A stretch of DNA of 14,571 nucleotides from positions 1-14,571 of the forward strand of contig JBLNDI010000093.1 in NCBI GenBank assembly GCA_050261495.1, written 5' to 3'. Below the pieces are notes generated by a model. That model saw only the letters and a list, made by a program, of their open reading frames with translations. It was not told where the DNA came from and did no database searches. The DNA comes from JBMNKL01 sp050261495. Its GTDB lineage: Bacteria > Bacillota > Clostridia > Acetivibrionales > DTU013. This document shows positions 1-6,421 of this stretch, piece after piece; positions within the stretch are counted from its first letter, which is position 1; each line of letters opens with the position of its first letter. A program made the position numbers and the translations under genes.

Positions 1-1
1 C

Positions 2-301
2 ATCCATTTCACCACCAGGCAGGGCAGGGTTATTATGACGGGCATTTTCACGGGCAAGCCCTGCATAGACCTGAACACAATGTTCATGAAGGAAGTGAGC
101 CTGATTTCTTCCAACAGCTACGGCATGTCCGGCTACCGCGACGAATTTGCCATTGCCGTGGGTATGCTGAAGCATAAGCAGGTAAATCACGATATCCTTA
201 TTTCCCACAGGTTTAAGCCTGAACAGTACGTGGAAGCAATTGAGGCAGCCCGCGGCAAAGATAAGAGCAAGGCGGTAAAAGTGCTGCTGGTGCGCGACTG
301 A
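2..301 (+). CDS. Zinc-type medium-chain alcohol/polyol dehydrogenase, C-terminal fragment
   Basis: This is the 3' end of a gene that begins before the window; the frame is open from base 2 to the TGA at 299-301. About 99 residues are visible. They match the end of the NAD(P)-dependent medium-chain dehydrogenase/reductase fold: a strand with GRVIMTGIFTGKP closing the nucleotide-binding domain, then MKEVSLISSNSYG, and the C-terminal helix FKPEQYVEAIEAARGKDKSKAVKVLL. This resembles sorbitol, threonine and butanediol dehydrogenases. The family oxidises a secondary alcohol of a sugar or polyol. The zinc ligands and the GxGxxG motif lie upstream and cannot be checked. The internal ATG at 35 is not the real start, because homology runs through it. 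It lies 71 bases before the sugar-binding protein gene and probably belongs to the same operon. The exact substrate cannot be named. Confidence 0.8.
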   Translation: MHFTTRQGRVIMTGIFTGKPCIDLNTMFMKEVSLISSNSYGMSGYRDEFAIAVGMLKHKQVNHDILISHRFKPEQYVEAIEAARGKDKSKAVKVLLVRD

Positions 302-328
302 TAACTGAACTTAACGGAGGAACAAAAG

Positions 329-343
329 ATGCCTCTGTTATAA
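329..343 (+). other. Four-codon minigene (MPLL) with a strong ribosome binding site
   Basis: GGAGG at 316-320 sits 8 bases before ATG at 329, but the reading frame closes after four codons (Met-Pro-Leu-Leu-TAA at 341-343). The true start of the lipoprotein gene, with its own Shine-Dalgarno sequence, follows 29 bases later. It could be a tiny leader peptide affecting translation of the next gene, a remnant of a lost gene, or chance. The sequence alone does not decide. Confidence 0.35.
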
Positions 344-372
344 ATAAAACTAAAAAAAGAGAGGGATAGGTT

Positions 373-1356
373 ATGAAACGAGTATTAAGTCTATTCATGG
401 CAATTATCTTGGTAATTGGCTTGGCAGCTTGCGGCAAGACACCTCAGTCCAAGTCACCCGATGGAGATGGCAAGTATGTGGTAGGCATCACTACGTTCAG
501 CACCGCTACCGTTTTCTCACGCAACGCGCGCGAAGTGTTGAAGAAAAAAATCACCGAGAGGGGCGGCACATTCATTGATAACGTTGCCACGGATACCCTC
601 AGCCGCGCAGATGCTATCGATAACTTCATTTCCCAGGGCGTGGATGCAATCATCCTGCTCTCCGGCGATGTAAGCGAATGCGAGGAAAACCTGAAGGCCG
701 CCAAGGATGCCGGCATAGTTATCGGCAGCTGTGATGCCGGTTATGTGGATGCCGTTGACATTTACGTCTCATCCGACAACTATGCTATCGGCGAGCAGGT
801 GGTAGGCGCGCTGGTTGAAAAGATCGGGAAAAAGGGAAAACTTCTTCAGATCTATAACGACGTAGGTTCGATGGACCGCAGGCGCAAGGGCGGAGCTGCA
901 GACGTTATTGCCCAGAATCCGGACGTATCCATTGCATTCAACATGGTTTATGCATGGCCTGATTACTATGATGACATAAAGTCCAAGATGGAAGCATTGA
1001 TTCTTTCCAACGGCAGCGAGATTAACGGCATATTCGCCACCTTCGACGGTGTAGGCCTTGCCGCTTTGCAGGCCGTGCGCGAAGCCGGACTTGAAGCTCA
1101 AATGCCCATTGTTGGTGTTGACGGAGACCCCGAGGCTCTCAATGAGATTGCAAATCCCAACAGCGCATATTACGCTACCGTTATCCAGAGCTGGGATGAC
1201 TGCGCAAACGTAGTCGTAAACGAAGTATTCGACAAGCTTAACGGCGGAGAAATCTCCACCCCGCAGATTACCGTTCCCGGTATCCTGGTGACAAAAGAAA
1301 ATGTAGAAGAAATCAAAAAACAATATCCTGATCTTTTTGAGATTAAAGCCGATTGA
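373..1356 (+). CDS. Sugar ABC transporter substrate-binding lipoprotein (RbsB-like)
   Basis: The 327-residue product opens with a lipoprotein signal peptide: basic MKR, a hydrophobic stretch at residues 4-19, and lipobox LAAC with the lipidated Cys20. After a short polar linker comes a periplasmic-binding-protein type 1 fold of the Peripla_BP_4 / ribose-binding class: YVVGITTFSTATVF near 35-50, DAIDNFISQGVDAIILLSGD near 80-100, VSSDNYAIGEQV near 130-145, and the hinge segment IVGVDGDPEALNEI near 245-260. It should be anchored outside the membrane and deliver a sugar or sugar derivative to an ABC permease. No permease or ATPase gene is in the window, so partners must lie upstream or elsewhere. 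The start is ATG 373, preceded by GAGAGGGATAGG. It lies between a dehydrogenase and an epimerase gene, which suggests a sugar-like ligand. The ligand cannot be predicted. Confidence 0.9.
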   Translation: MKRVLSLFMAIILVIGLAACGKTPQSKSPDGDGKYVVGITTFSTATVFSRNAREVLKKKITERGGTFIDNVATDTLSRADAIDNFISQGVDAIILLSGDVSECEENLKAAKDAGIVIGSCDAGYVDAVDIYVSSDNYAIGEQVVGALVEKIGKKGKLLQIYNDVGSMDRRRKGGAADVIAQNPDVSIAFNMVYAWPDYYDDIKSKMEALILSNGSEINGIFATFDGVGLAALQAVREAGLEAQMPIVGVDGDPEALNEIANPNSAYYATVIQSWDDCANVVVNEVFDKLNGGEISTPQITVPGILVTKENVEEIKKQYPDLFEIKAD

Positions 1357-1375
1357 TCAATTATTCAAATGGGCC

Positions 1376-1406
1376 GTGCTCTCCCGGAAGCTTTTCGGGA
1401 GAGTAC
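1376..1406 (+). promoter_or_regulatory. Strong stem-loop between binding-protein and epimerase genes
   Basis: GTGCTCTCCCG (1376-1386) pairs with CGGGAGAGTAC (1396-1406) through 11 positions with one G-U. The stem can extend inward by three weaker pairs, leaving a 3-base loop. No T-run follows, so it is not a typical terminator. It sits 20 bases after the binding-protein stop and 20 bases before the AGGAGG of the next gene. Such hairpins behind binding-protein genes commonly protect the upstream mRNA from 3' decay, giving more binding protein than enzyme. That role is inferred here. Confidence 0.6.
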
Positions 1407-1439
1407 GCTGTCCGGAGAAAATACCAGGAGGAGCGTACA

Positions 1440-2654
1440 ATGGACCGAACTGTTCTGGAGAGGTACAGGAAGCTGTACAAAAGTGATTTGTTCGATGTGG
1501 TGCTTCCGTTTTGGCTGAAGAACGGATTGGACAGGAAGCATGGAGGAATCAATACATGCCTGGACCGGGCAGGAAAGGTTTATTCCGCCGAAAAGAGCGT
1601 ATGGATGCAAGGGCGGGGCGGATGGATGTTTTCCCATGTCTGCAATGTGTTCGGCATGGATGAGCAACTCAGAGAAATGGCGCGCAGCGCCATTGAATTT
1701 GCAAAGAAATATTGCATCGACCCTGCCGACGGACGGCTTTATTTTATTGTCGGCGCCGATGGAACGCCCATACGGAAAAGAAGATACGTCTTCAGCGAGT
1801 ACTTTTATATAATGGCCAATGCGGAATATTACGGCTTGACCCGCGAGGAAAGGTATCTCGAGGAGGCCAGGAAATACCACAAGCTTGTATGCGACATATG
1901 GAAGGATCCGGCAAATGACCCGTTCAAGATAACGCCTAAATTCCTGCCTACCGCTCCTGCGATGCGCGGGATGTGCAACGACCTTGTGCTGACGCTTGTG
2001 ACGAGGACGCTGCGCGTTAACGATCCCGAAAACCGGGAGGATTATATGCGTTTGGAACGCCATTTGCTCGACGGAATCATACGTTATTACTTTAACGAGG
2101 AACTGGGAACCCTGCTTGAAAATGTAGGGCCGAATGGAGAATACATCTCCGGGCTTTCCAGCGGCCGCGTCATAAATCCCGGCCACTGCCTTGAGTGCGC
2201 CTGGACCCTGATGCAAGAAGCCGAGGATATGCAGGATATGTCGCTGCTGGAACCTATTGAGAAGATTTACCGTGGTGCATTCAAATACGGTTGGGATGAA
2301 AAATACGGCGGGCTGCTTTATTTTGTGGACGCAGCGGGATACCCGCCCCAGGCCTATGAACACGACATGAAGCTATGGTGGGTTCATACCGAGGCCATTA
2401 TAGCTGCGATCAAGCTGTACAGGTTGACCGGCAGGGAAAAATACCGGGATGACTTTGTAAAACTAAGCGACTATGCCTTCACCCATTTCCGTGATCCCGA
2501 ATACGGCGAATGGTATGGTTATCTTCGCAGGGACGGCGAGCCTACCGAACCCGTCTGCAAGGGCAACGTATTTAAAGGTCCCTTCCATGTACCGCGCATG
2601 TATTGCGAGGTTGTCAGTGAACTCGACAGGATGAAAAGCAGCATAAGTCCTTGA
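1440..2654 (+). CDS. N-acylglucosamine 2-epimerase (AGE/RnBP) family sugar isomerase
   Basis: The 404-residue product is the usual length for the AGE family, cytosolic (alpha/alpha)6-barrel enzymes that epimerise N-acylglucosamine/N-acylmannosamine or isomerise and epimerise free sugars such as mannose, glucose and cellobiose. Visible hallmarks are WLKNGLDRKHGGINTCLD (25-42), SVWMQGRGGWMFS (53-65, Arg59), INPGHCLECAW (245-255, His249 and Glu252), KLWWVHTEAI (311-320, His316) and KGPFHVPRMYCE (379-390, His383). His249 and His383 fall almost exactly where the essential His248 and His382 of the pig enzyme lie. ATG 1440 is chosen over an in-frame TTG at 1353, because AGGAGG at 1426-1431 is 8 bases upstream and the TTG extension would overlap the previous gene and run through the stem-loop. 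The family is secure. The substrate is not; a neighbouring ROK kinase would suit ManNAc or a related sugar. Confidence 0.9.
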   Translation: MDRTVLERYRKLYKSDLFDVVLPFWLKNGLDRKHGGINTCLDRAGKVYSAEKSVWMQGRGGWMFSHVCNVFGMDEQLREMARSAIEFAKKYCIDPADGRLYFIVGADGTPIRKRRYVFSEYFYIMANAEYYGLTREERYLEEARKYHKLVCDIWKDPANDPFKITPKFLPTAPAMRGMCNDLVLTLVTRTLRVNDPENREDYMRLERHLLDGIIRYYFNEELGTLLENVGPNGEYISGLSSGRVINPGHCLECAWTLMQEAEDMQDMSLLEPIEKIYRGAFKYGWDEKYGGLLYFVDAAGYPPQAYEHDMKLWWVHTEAIIAAIKLYRLTGREKYRDDFVKLSDYAFTHFRDPEYGEWYGYLRRDGEPTEPVCKGNVFKGPFHVPRMYCEVVSELDRMKSSISP

Positions 2655-2731
2655 GGCAAAAGAAGTTTTTGGAACGGACATATTAAGAATAAACGAAAAT
2701 TTTGCAACACATATATGAAGGAGACGAGATA

Positions 2732-3748
2732 ATGAACGGTTTTTTGGAGGAAGTATTAACGCAGGGGGAATTGCTTAAGAAAACCATCGATTTTTACCGC
2801 GGAGAGGGTATGCAACTGATCGACGCTATCGGCGAGGCATTTGAAAAGAATCGGATGGACCGCATTATCCTTACCGGCATGGGAAGCTCCCTGTATGCAA
2901 CGGATTGTATACGCAGCTACCTGACGGAGCATGACATTCCGGCTCTTTCCTTCAGCTCTCACGAGCTTTCCAGGTACCAATTCAAACATATAACGGGGAA
3001 AACACTGGTTATAGCCATATCCCAGTCCGGAAATTCGGCTGAGGTGATAGAACTGGTGGAAAAAGCGAAAAAGGTAACCAAGGTGGTTGGCATATACAAC
3101 AATGACGGCTGCAGGCTGCAGGAAATGGCCGATTACCTGCTGCCCATCCGCGCAGGCAAAGAGGTTTCCATCACCAGCAAAACTTACGAGATAACCATGC
3201 TCATATTGAACATACTTGCAAGAAGGCTTACGGGCGAATTGAACGATGAATTCTGGAAGCAGGCCGGGGCCGCAGCGGATTGGTGCTGCCAGTGGCTCTC
3301 CGAGTGGGAAGAGCGATCAAAACCCATGTATGATTTTGCACAGGGTATCGAACTTTTCGACATGCTGGCCAATAATGTCTCCCTGGCGACTGCCAGGCAA
3401 CTGTCCCTGGCGTACAGGGAAGGCCTGCGCAATTGCACGGCGGTATGGGAATGCGCCGATTATGCTCACGGCCAGTATCATAGCAGCAAGATGGCAGGCC
3501 GGTACCTGGCCCAGATGTTCTTTCCCGTATTCGAAGACAACACCAAGGAAATGAAGATGTTCAGGTTTATACTGGACCACGGCGGAAAGGTCATGCTTTA
3601 TACCACGTCCGATATACCCGGGCAGGAGCGCGTGTACGTTGTGAAAATGCCCAGGCTGCCTGAAACGCTCATACCCCTTGCGGAAAGCGTTGCCGCCGAG
3701 ACAATGCTCGGCATGCTGTTTGGGGAAGACTGGGTGAAGGATCACTGA
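2732..3748 (+). CDS. SIS-domain phosphosugar isomerase/deglycase-like protein 1
   Basis: The 338-residue protein consists of two SIS (sugar isomerase) domains without the glutaminase half of GlmS. First domain: ILTGMGSSLYATDCI (46-60) and VIAISQSGNSAEVIELV (93-109), the phosphosugar-binding loop. It is followed by AGKEVSITSKTYEI (141-154), which resembles the GlmS segment after that loop. The second domain carries Glu230 and His246 (in YAHGQYH), 16 residues apart, matching the spacing of the catalytic Glu488/His504 pair of E. coli GlmS. Free-standing double-SIS proteins of this size include the fructosamine-6-phosphate deglycases (FrlB, FraB, GfrF type) and AgaS. The start is ATG 2732 with AAGGAG 8 bases upstream; the in-frame TTG at 2702 lacks a comparable site. 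It is probably cytosolic, acting on a phosphorylated sugar or sugar-amine conjugate. The precise reaction is unknown. Confidence 0.85.
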   Translation: MNGFLEEVLTQGELLKKTIDFYRGEGMQLIDAIGEAFEKNRMDRIILTGMGSSLYATDCIRSYLTEHDIPALSFSSHELSRYQFKHITGKTLVIAISQSGNSAEVIELVEKAKKVTKVVGIYNNDGCRLQEMADYLLPIRAGKEVSITSKTYEITMLILNILARRLTGELNDEFWKQAGAAADWCCQWLSEWEERSKPMYDFAQGIELFDMLANNVSLATARQLSLAYREGLRNCTAVWECADYAHGQYHSSKMAGRYLAQMFFPVFEDNTKEMKMFRFILDHGGKVMLYTTSDIPGQERVYVVKMPRLPETLIPLAESVAAETMLGMLFGEDWVKDH

Positions 3749-3796
3749 TGACCCCGGCCGGCTGACGAAAAAATTCTGACACTAGGAGGTATTGCC

Positions 3797-4525
3797 TTGA
3801 TTATTGATGTCTCTAATGTGATAGGACGGCACAAGTTCAAACCGGAAATAACGGCCGAGTCGCTTTTAAAGCAGATGGACGCTGCCGGGGTTGACAAGGC
3901 CGTCATAAGCTGTTACGCGGAGAGTCTTGATAATGAATCGGTTTATAACGCTATATGCAAATATCCCGACAGGTTTATCGGCCTGTACACTGTCAATCCC
4001 TGGGCGGACGGCTCCGCCGCCGAATTGGAGGACGCGTTGAAAAACAAGGGATTCAAAGGTCTTTACATGCACCCTGTCAGGCATGGATACATGCTTTGCG
4101 AGCATGAGGTCTTTTATCCTTTGCTCGAGGTCTGCCGCAAATATAAGGCCGTGGTATGGTGCTACGGCGCGGCTGAGGTATTCAGCAGCCCTGTTTTCTT
4201 CAATGCGATTGCGGAGGATTTTCCCGATTTGAACATAATCATGGGAAGAATGGGCTTGCAGTATGACAATGCCAGCGCTGTTGCAATTGCCAGGAAGCAT
4301 GACAACATATATCTCGAGACGTCCTGCGGCATGGATTTCAACGCCCACCGCGCAATGAAGGTTGCCGGGGTGGACAAGGTGCTCCTGGGCACAGGTACGC
4401 CTGAATGCGGATACTTTGAGTTCGAGCTGCTGAAAGTGCGCAATGCGGCGAAGAATTTTCCTGACGGCGTGGACAAGGTCCTATATAAGAATGCTGCCCG
4501 GATTTTCCGCTTGGAGGAGGAATAG
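3797..4525 (+). CDS. Amidohydrolase-2-like protein lacking metal ligands (probable pseudoenzyme)
   Basis: The 242-residue TIM-barrel protein is clearly paralogous to the next gene (shared KYPDR, NPW, CRKY and FPD blocks at the same positions). In the amidohydrolase-2 family the N-terminus reads IDxHxH, strand 5 carries a His, strand 6 a His and strand 8 a metal-binding Asp. Here those places hold Ser6/Val8 (MIIDVSNVIG), Tyr123, Arg151 (IIMGRMG) and Gly200 (LLGTGTPE). All expected ligands are therefore gone, yet the frame is intact and the fold blocks remain. It may bind a sugar lactone or amide without hydrolysing it, or act as partner of its neighbour. The start is TTG 3797, with a very good AGGAGGT (3784-3790) 6 bases upstream and no nearby in-frame ATG. 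It ends 3 bases before the next gene, so translational coupling is likely. Confidence 0.8.
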   Translation: MIIDVSNVIGRHKFKPEITAESLLKQMDAAGVDKAVISCYAESLDNESVYNAICKYPDRFIGLYTVNPWADGSAAELEDALKNKGFKGLYMHPVRHGYMLCEHEVFYPLLEVCRKYKAVVWCYGAAEVFSSPVFFNAIAEDFPDLNIIMGRMGLQYDNASAVAIARKHDNIYLETSCGMDFNAHRAMKVAGVDKVLLGTGTPECGYFEFELLKVRNAAKNFPDGVDKVLYKNAARIFRLEEE

Positions 4526-4528
4526 ACC

Positions 4529-5239
4529 ATGATTGTTGATATGTTGACCCATATAGGGAAACGCAAGGGTGAGAATTACAAGGTAGAGTCGCTGCTGGAG
4601 CTGATGGACGAGGCGAAGATAGACAAGTGCATGATTTGCTCCCAGCTTGAAACCATTGACAATGATTATATTTATGAGTGCACTGTAAAATACCCCGACC
4701 GCACGCTGGGTTTTGCCGTAATAAATCCCTGGGATATAGACGGGGAAGAGGAGCTTGAACGCTGCTTCAGGGATTACAATTTCTACGGCCTGAAGCTGAA
4801 CGCAATCCGCTTCGGGTACAGCGCCGACAGGCACAGCGTCCTGGATCCCTACTTCGATCTTTGCAGAAAATATCATAAATGCGTGGTTGTTCACGGGCAG
4901 TCGGACATGTTTTCAATACCCGACAAGTGGGCGGAAATGGCCGTATCATTTCCGGATGTCCCGGTCGTACTGTTCCACATCGGCGTTCCGATGATGGTGG
5001 AACGTGCCTGCCGGCTTGCAAAGGAAATACCCAATTTCTACTTGAGCACGTGCGGCGCATATGTGCCGGCAATGAAAACTGCCTACGAAATTGCGGGCCC
5101 GGAGAAAATACTCTTTTCTACGGACGCGCCTTTCGGCAGCCCGATGCAGGAGCTTGCGAAGGTGGAGTATATTTGCAAGAATCCCGCGCACCTGGATATG
5201 ATATTGGGTGAAAATGCAAAACGTATACTTAACCTGTAA
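4529..5239 (+). CDS. Amidohydrolase-2 family metal-dependent hydrolase (lactonase-like)
   Basis: The 236-residue TIM-barrel protein belongs to the ACMSD/lactonase-like amidohydrolase-2 group, which hydrolyses lactones or amides or decarboxylates. It keeps His8 in MIVDMLTHIG, His122 in VVVHGQ, His150 in VLFHIG and Asp199 in FSTDAPFG, and ends with the usual GENAKRILNL. The first His of the HxH motif is replaced by Leu6, so metal binding may differ from the standard site. ATG 4529 has GGAGGAGG (4513-4520) 8 bases upstream, lying within the 3' end of the preceding paralog. The 3-base gap to that gene suggests coupled expression and possibly a heteromeric complex. In a sugar operon a sugar-lactonase role is reasonable, especially as the upstream dehydrogenase could make a lactone, but no substrate can be assigned from sequence. 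Confidence 0.85.
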   Translation: MIVDMLTHIGKRKGENYKVESLLELMDEAKIDKCMICSQLETIDNDYIYECTVKYPDRTLGFAVINPWDIDGEEELERCFRDYNFYGLKLNAIRFGYSADRHSVLDPYFDLCRKYHKCVVVHGQSDMFSIPDKWAEMAVSFPDVPVVLFHIGVPMMVERACRLAKEIPNFYLSTCGAYVPAMKTAYEIAGPEKILFSTDAPFGSPMQELAKVEYICKNPAHLDMILGENAKRILNL

Positions 5240-5250
5240 TGGAGGCAAAT

Positions 5251-6324
5251 ATGCAATCAAGCATCATGTGGCAATATATAGGGCAGGAGCCGGAAGTGCT
5301 TTCAAAGCTGCTCCAATCATCTCAAACCGATGAATTTGCCGCTGAAAAAGGCACGGGACTGAAGGCCGTGTATTTTGTGGCGCACGGCAGTTCCTACAAC
5401 GCAGCCGTCTGTACTTTGGGCTTCTTTTCAAAATACGCAAATGTACGTGCTTACGCATATACCCCGGGGAATTTTTGTTCCGGCTGCTCCGCCGTTGCGC
5501 AGGAGGAGCCCGCGTCGACGCTGGTGGCGGTGATAAGCCAGACAGGAACAAGCTCCGGTGCGATAAAGGCGCTGGAATACGCAGCCTCGCTCGGTTTCAG
5601 CACTCTTTCAATAACAGCGGCGGGCGGCTCGCCTGTCGCCGTGAAGGCCGATGATTCGCTGGACCTCATGTGCGGCGAGGAGGACAGCAACGCAAAAACA
5701 AAGGGCTACAGCGCAACCCTGACGTTGCTTTTATTGCTTGCACTGTCAATAGGCTTCCGAAACGGGGCCGTTGATACTGCGGAAAAGCAGGCTGTGATAA
5801 GCGAAATTTCAGGCATGATTCACGTCATCCCCGAGGTTTCGGATAAGGTTCTCGATTTTTGCAAAAAGACGGGGTTCGGAGAAAACATGCCCAACCTTTA
5901 CGTTCTTGGAAGCGGCATAAATTACGGTACGGCCCTGGAAGGCCAGCTCAAGCTGATGGAGACGATGTGCATCCCCGCCATGTTCAATGATATAGGGGAG
6001 TTTTCCCACGGAATGCACAGGTCCATAGATGCAGGAAGCAACGTGCTGCTCATAAAGGGCTGTGACGAAATGAAGGACCAGGTAGAACAGGCTTATCAGT
6101 ATTTAAAAGGCATAACCCGGTACGTGTGGATCATTGATGCCGCCGGGGAAGAAACCGGGGAACCGGACCGTTTGCTGATACCCTCTTTTCATCGCACCCA
6201 GTCCGTGCTGCTTACAACGCTGGCTGTGCAGGTAATGTCGGTTTACGCGCCGGAACTTAACGGCAAAGATCCAAACAGGAATGCCAATGACGATTTTACC
6301 GTAGTTGCGGGAACCAGGACATAA
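5251..6324 (+). CDS. SIS-domain phosphosugar isomerase/deglycase-like protein 2
   Basis: The 357-residue double-SIS protein has FVAHGSSYNAAVC (42-54) and LVAVISQTGTSSGAIKALE (91-109) in the first SIS domain. LGSGINYGTALEGQLKLME (219-237) followed by EFSHGMH (250-256) lies in the second. Glu237 and His253 are 16 residues apart and match the catalytic Glu/His of GlmS and of fructosamine-6-phosphate deglycases; this copy is closer to the GlmS consensus (ALEGxLKLxE) than the first SIS gene. The C-terminus DPNRNANDDFT lacks the Lys of the GlmS C-loop, which fits a deglycase or other isomerase better than glucosamine-6-phosphate synthesis. ATG 5251 is preferred because GGAGG at 5241-5245 is 5 bases upstream; the ATG at 5239 overlaps the previous stop and has no site. 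Together with the first SIS protein it may form a two-step or heteromeric system. Confidence 0.85.
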   Translation: MQSSIMWQYIGQEPEVLSKLLQSSQTDEFAAEKGTGLKAVYFVAHGSSYNAAVCTLGFFSKYANVRAYAYTPGNFCSGCSAVAQEEPASTLVAVISQTGTSSGAIKALEYAASLGFSTLSITAAGGSPVAVKADDSLDLMCGEEDSNAKTKGYSATLTLLLLLALSIGFRNGAVDTAEKQAVISEISGMIHVIPEVSDKVLDFCKKTGFGENMPNLYVLGSGINYGTALEGQLKLMETMCIPAMFNDIGEFSHGMHRSIDAGSNVLLIKGCDEMKDQVEQAYQYLKGITRYVWIIDAAGEETGEPDRLLIPSFHRTQSVLLTTLAVQVMSVYAPELNGKDPNRNANDDFTVVAGTRT

Positions 6325-6328
6325 TACT

Positions 6329-6356
6329 TTGACATACAGCAAAAGATAAATAATAT
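6329..6356 (+). promoter_or_regulatory. Consensus sigma-A promoter for the ROK kinase gene
   Basis: TTGACA (6329-6334), a 16-base spacer, then TAATAT (6351-6356). It begins 5 bases after the stop of the second SIS gene and points at the kinase gene, so the kinase can be expressed apart from the upstream operon. The 5' leader would be about 60 bases long. Confidence 0.7.
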
Positions 6357-6362
6357 TGAGCA

Positions 6363-6390
6363 TATCCCCTGCCGGGATACTGGCAGGATA
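6363..6390 (+). promoter_or_regulatory. Leader with two competing hairpins or operator
   Basis: TATCCC (6363-6368) can pair with GGGATA (6374-6379) around a 5-base loop. Alternatively CCTGCC (6368-6373) can pair with GGCAGG (6382-6387) around an 8-base loop. The two share bases and exclude each other. The block lies just downstream of the promoter at 6329-6356. It could be an operator (dyad) or an RNA switch; no T-run follows to make a terminator. Confidence 0.4.
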
Positions 6391-6421
6391 ATCATAGAAC
6401 TGTAACAAGGGGGTTCGTGAT

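Noticed and set aside
769..1323. 184-codon open frame on the - strand within the binding-protein gene
   Set aside because: It is antisense to a clear lipoprotein gene, without ribosome binding site or family-like motifs; a shadow frame.
1353..1439. TTG-initiated N-terminal extension of the epimerase
   Set aside because: It would run through the 1376-1406 stem-loop, has no ribosome binding site, and AGGAGG stands before ATG 1440.
1365..2363. 332-codon open frame on the - strand across the epimerase gene
   Set aside because: It mirrors a strongly conserved gene on the other strand and shows no recognisable domain.
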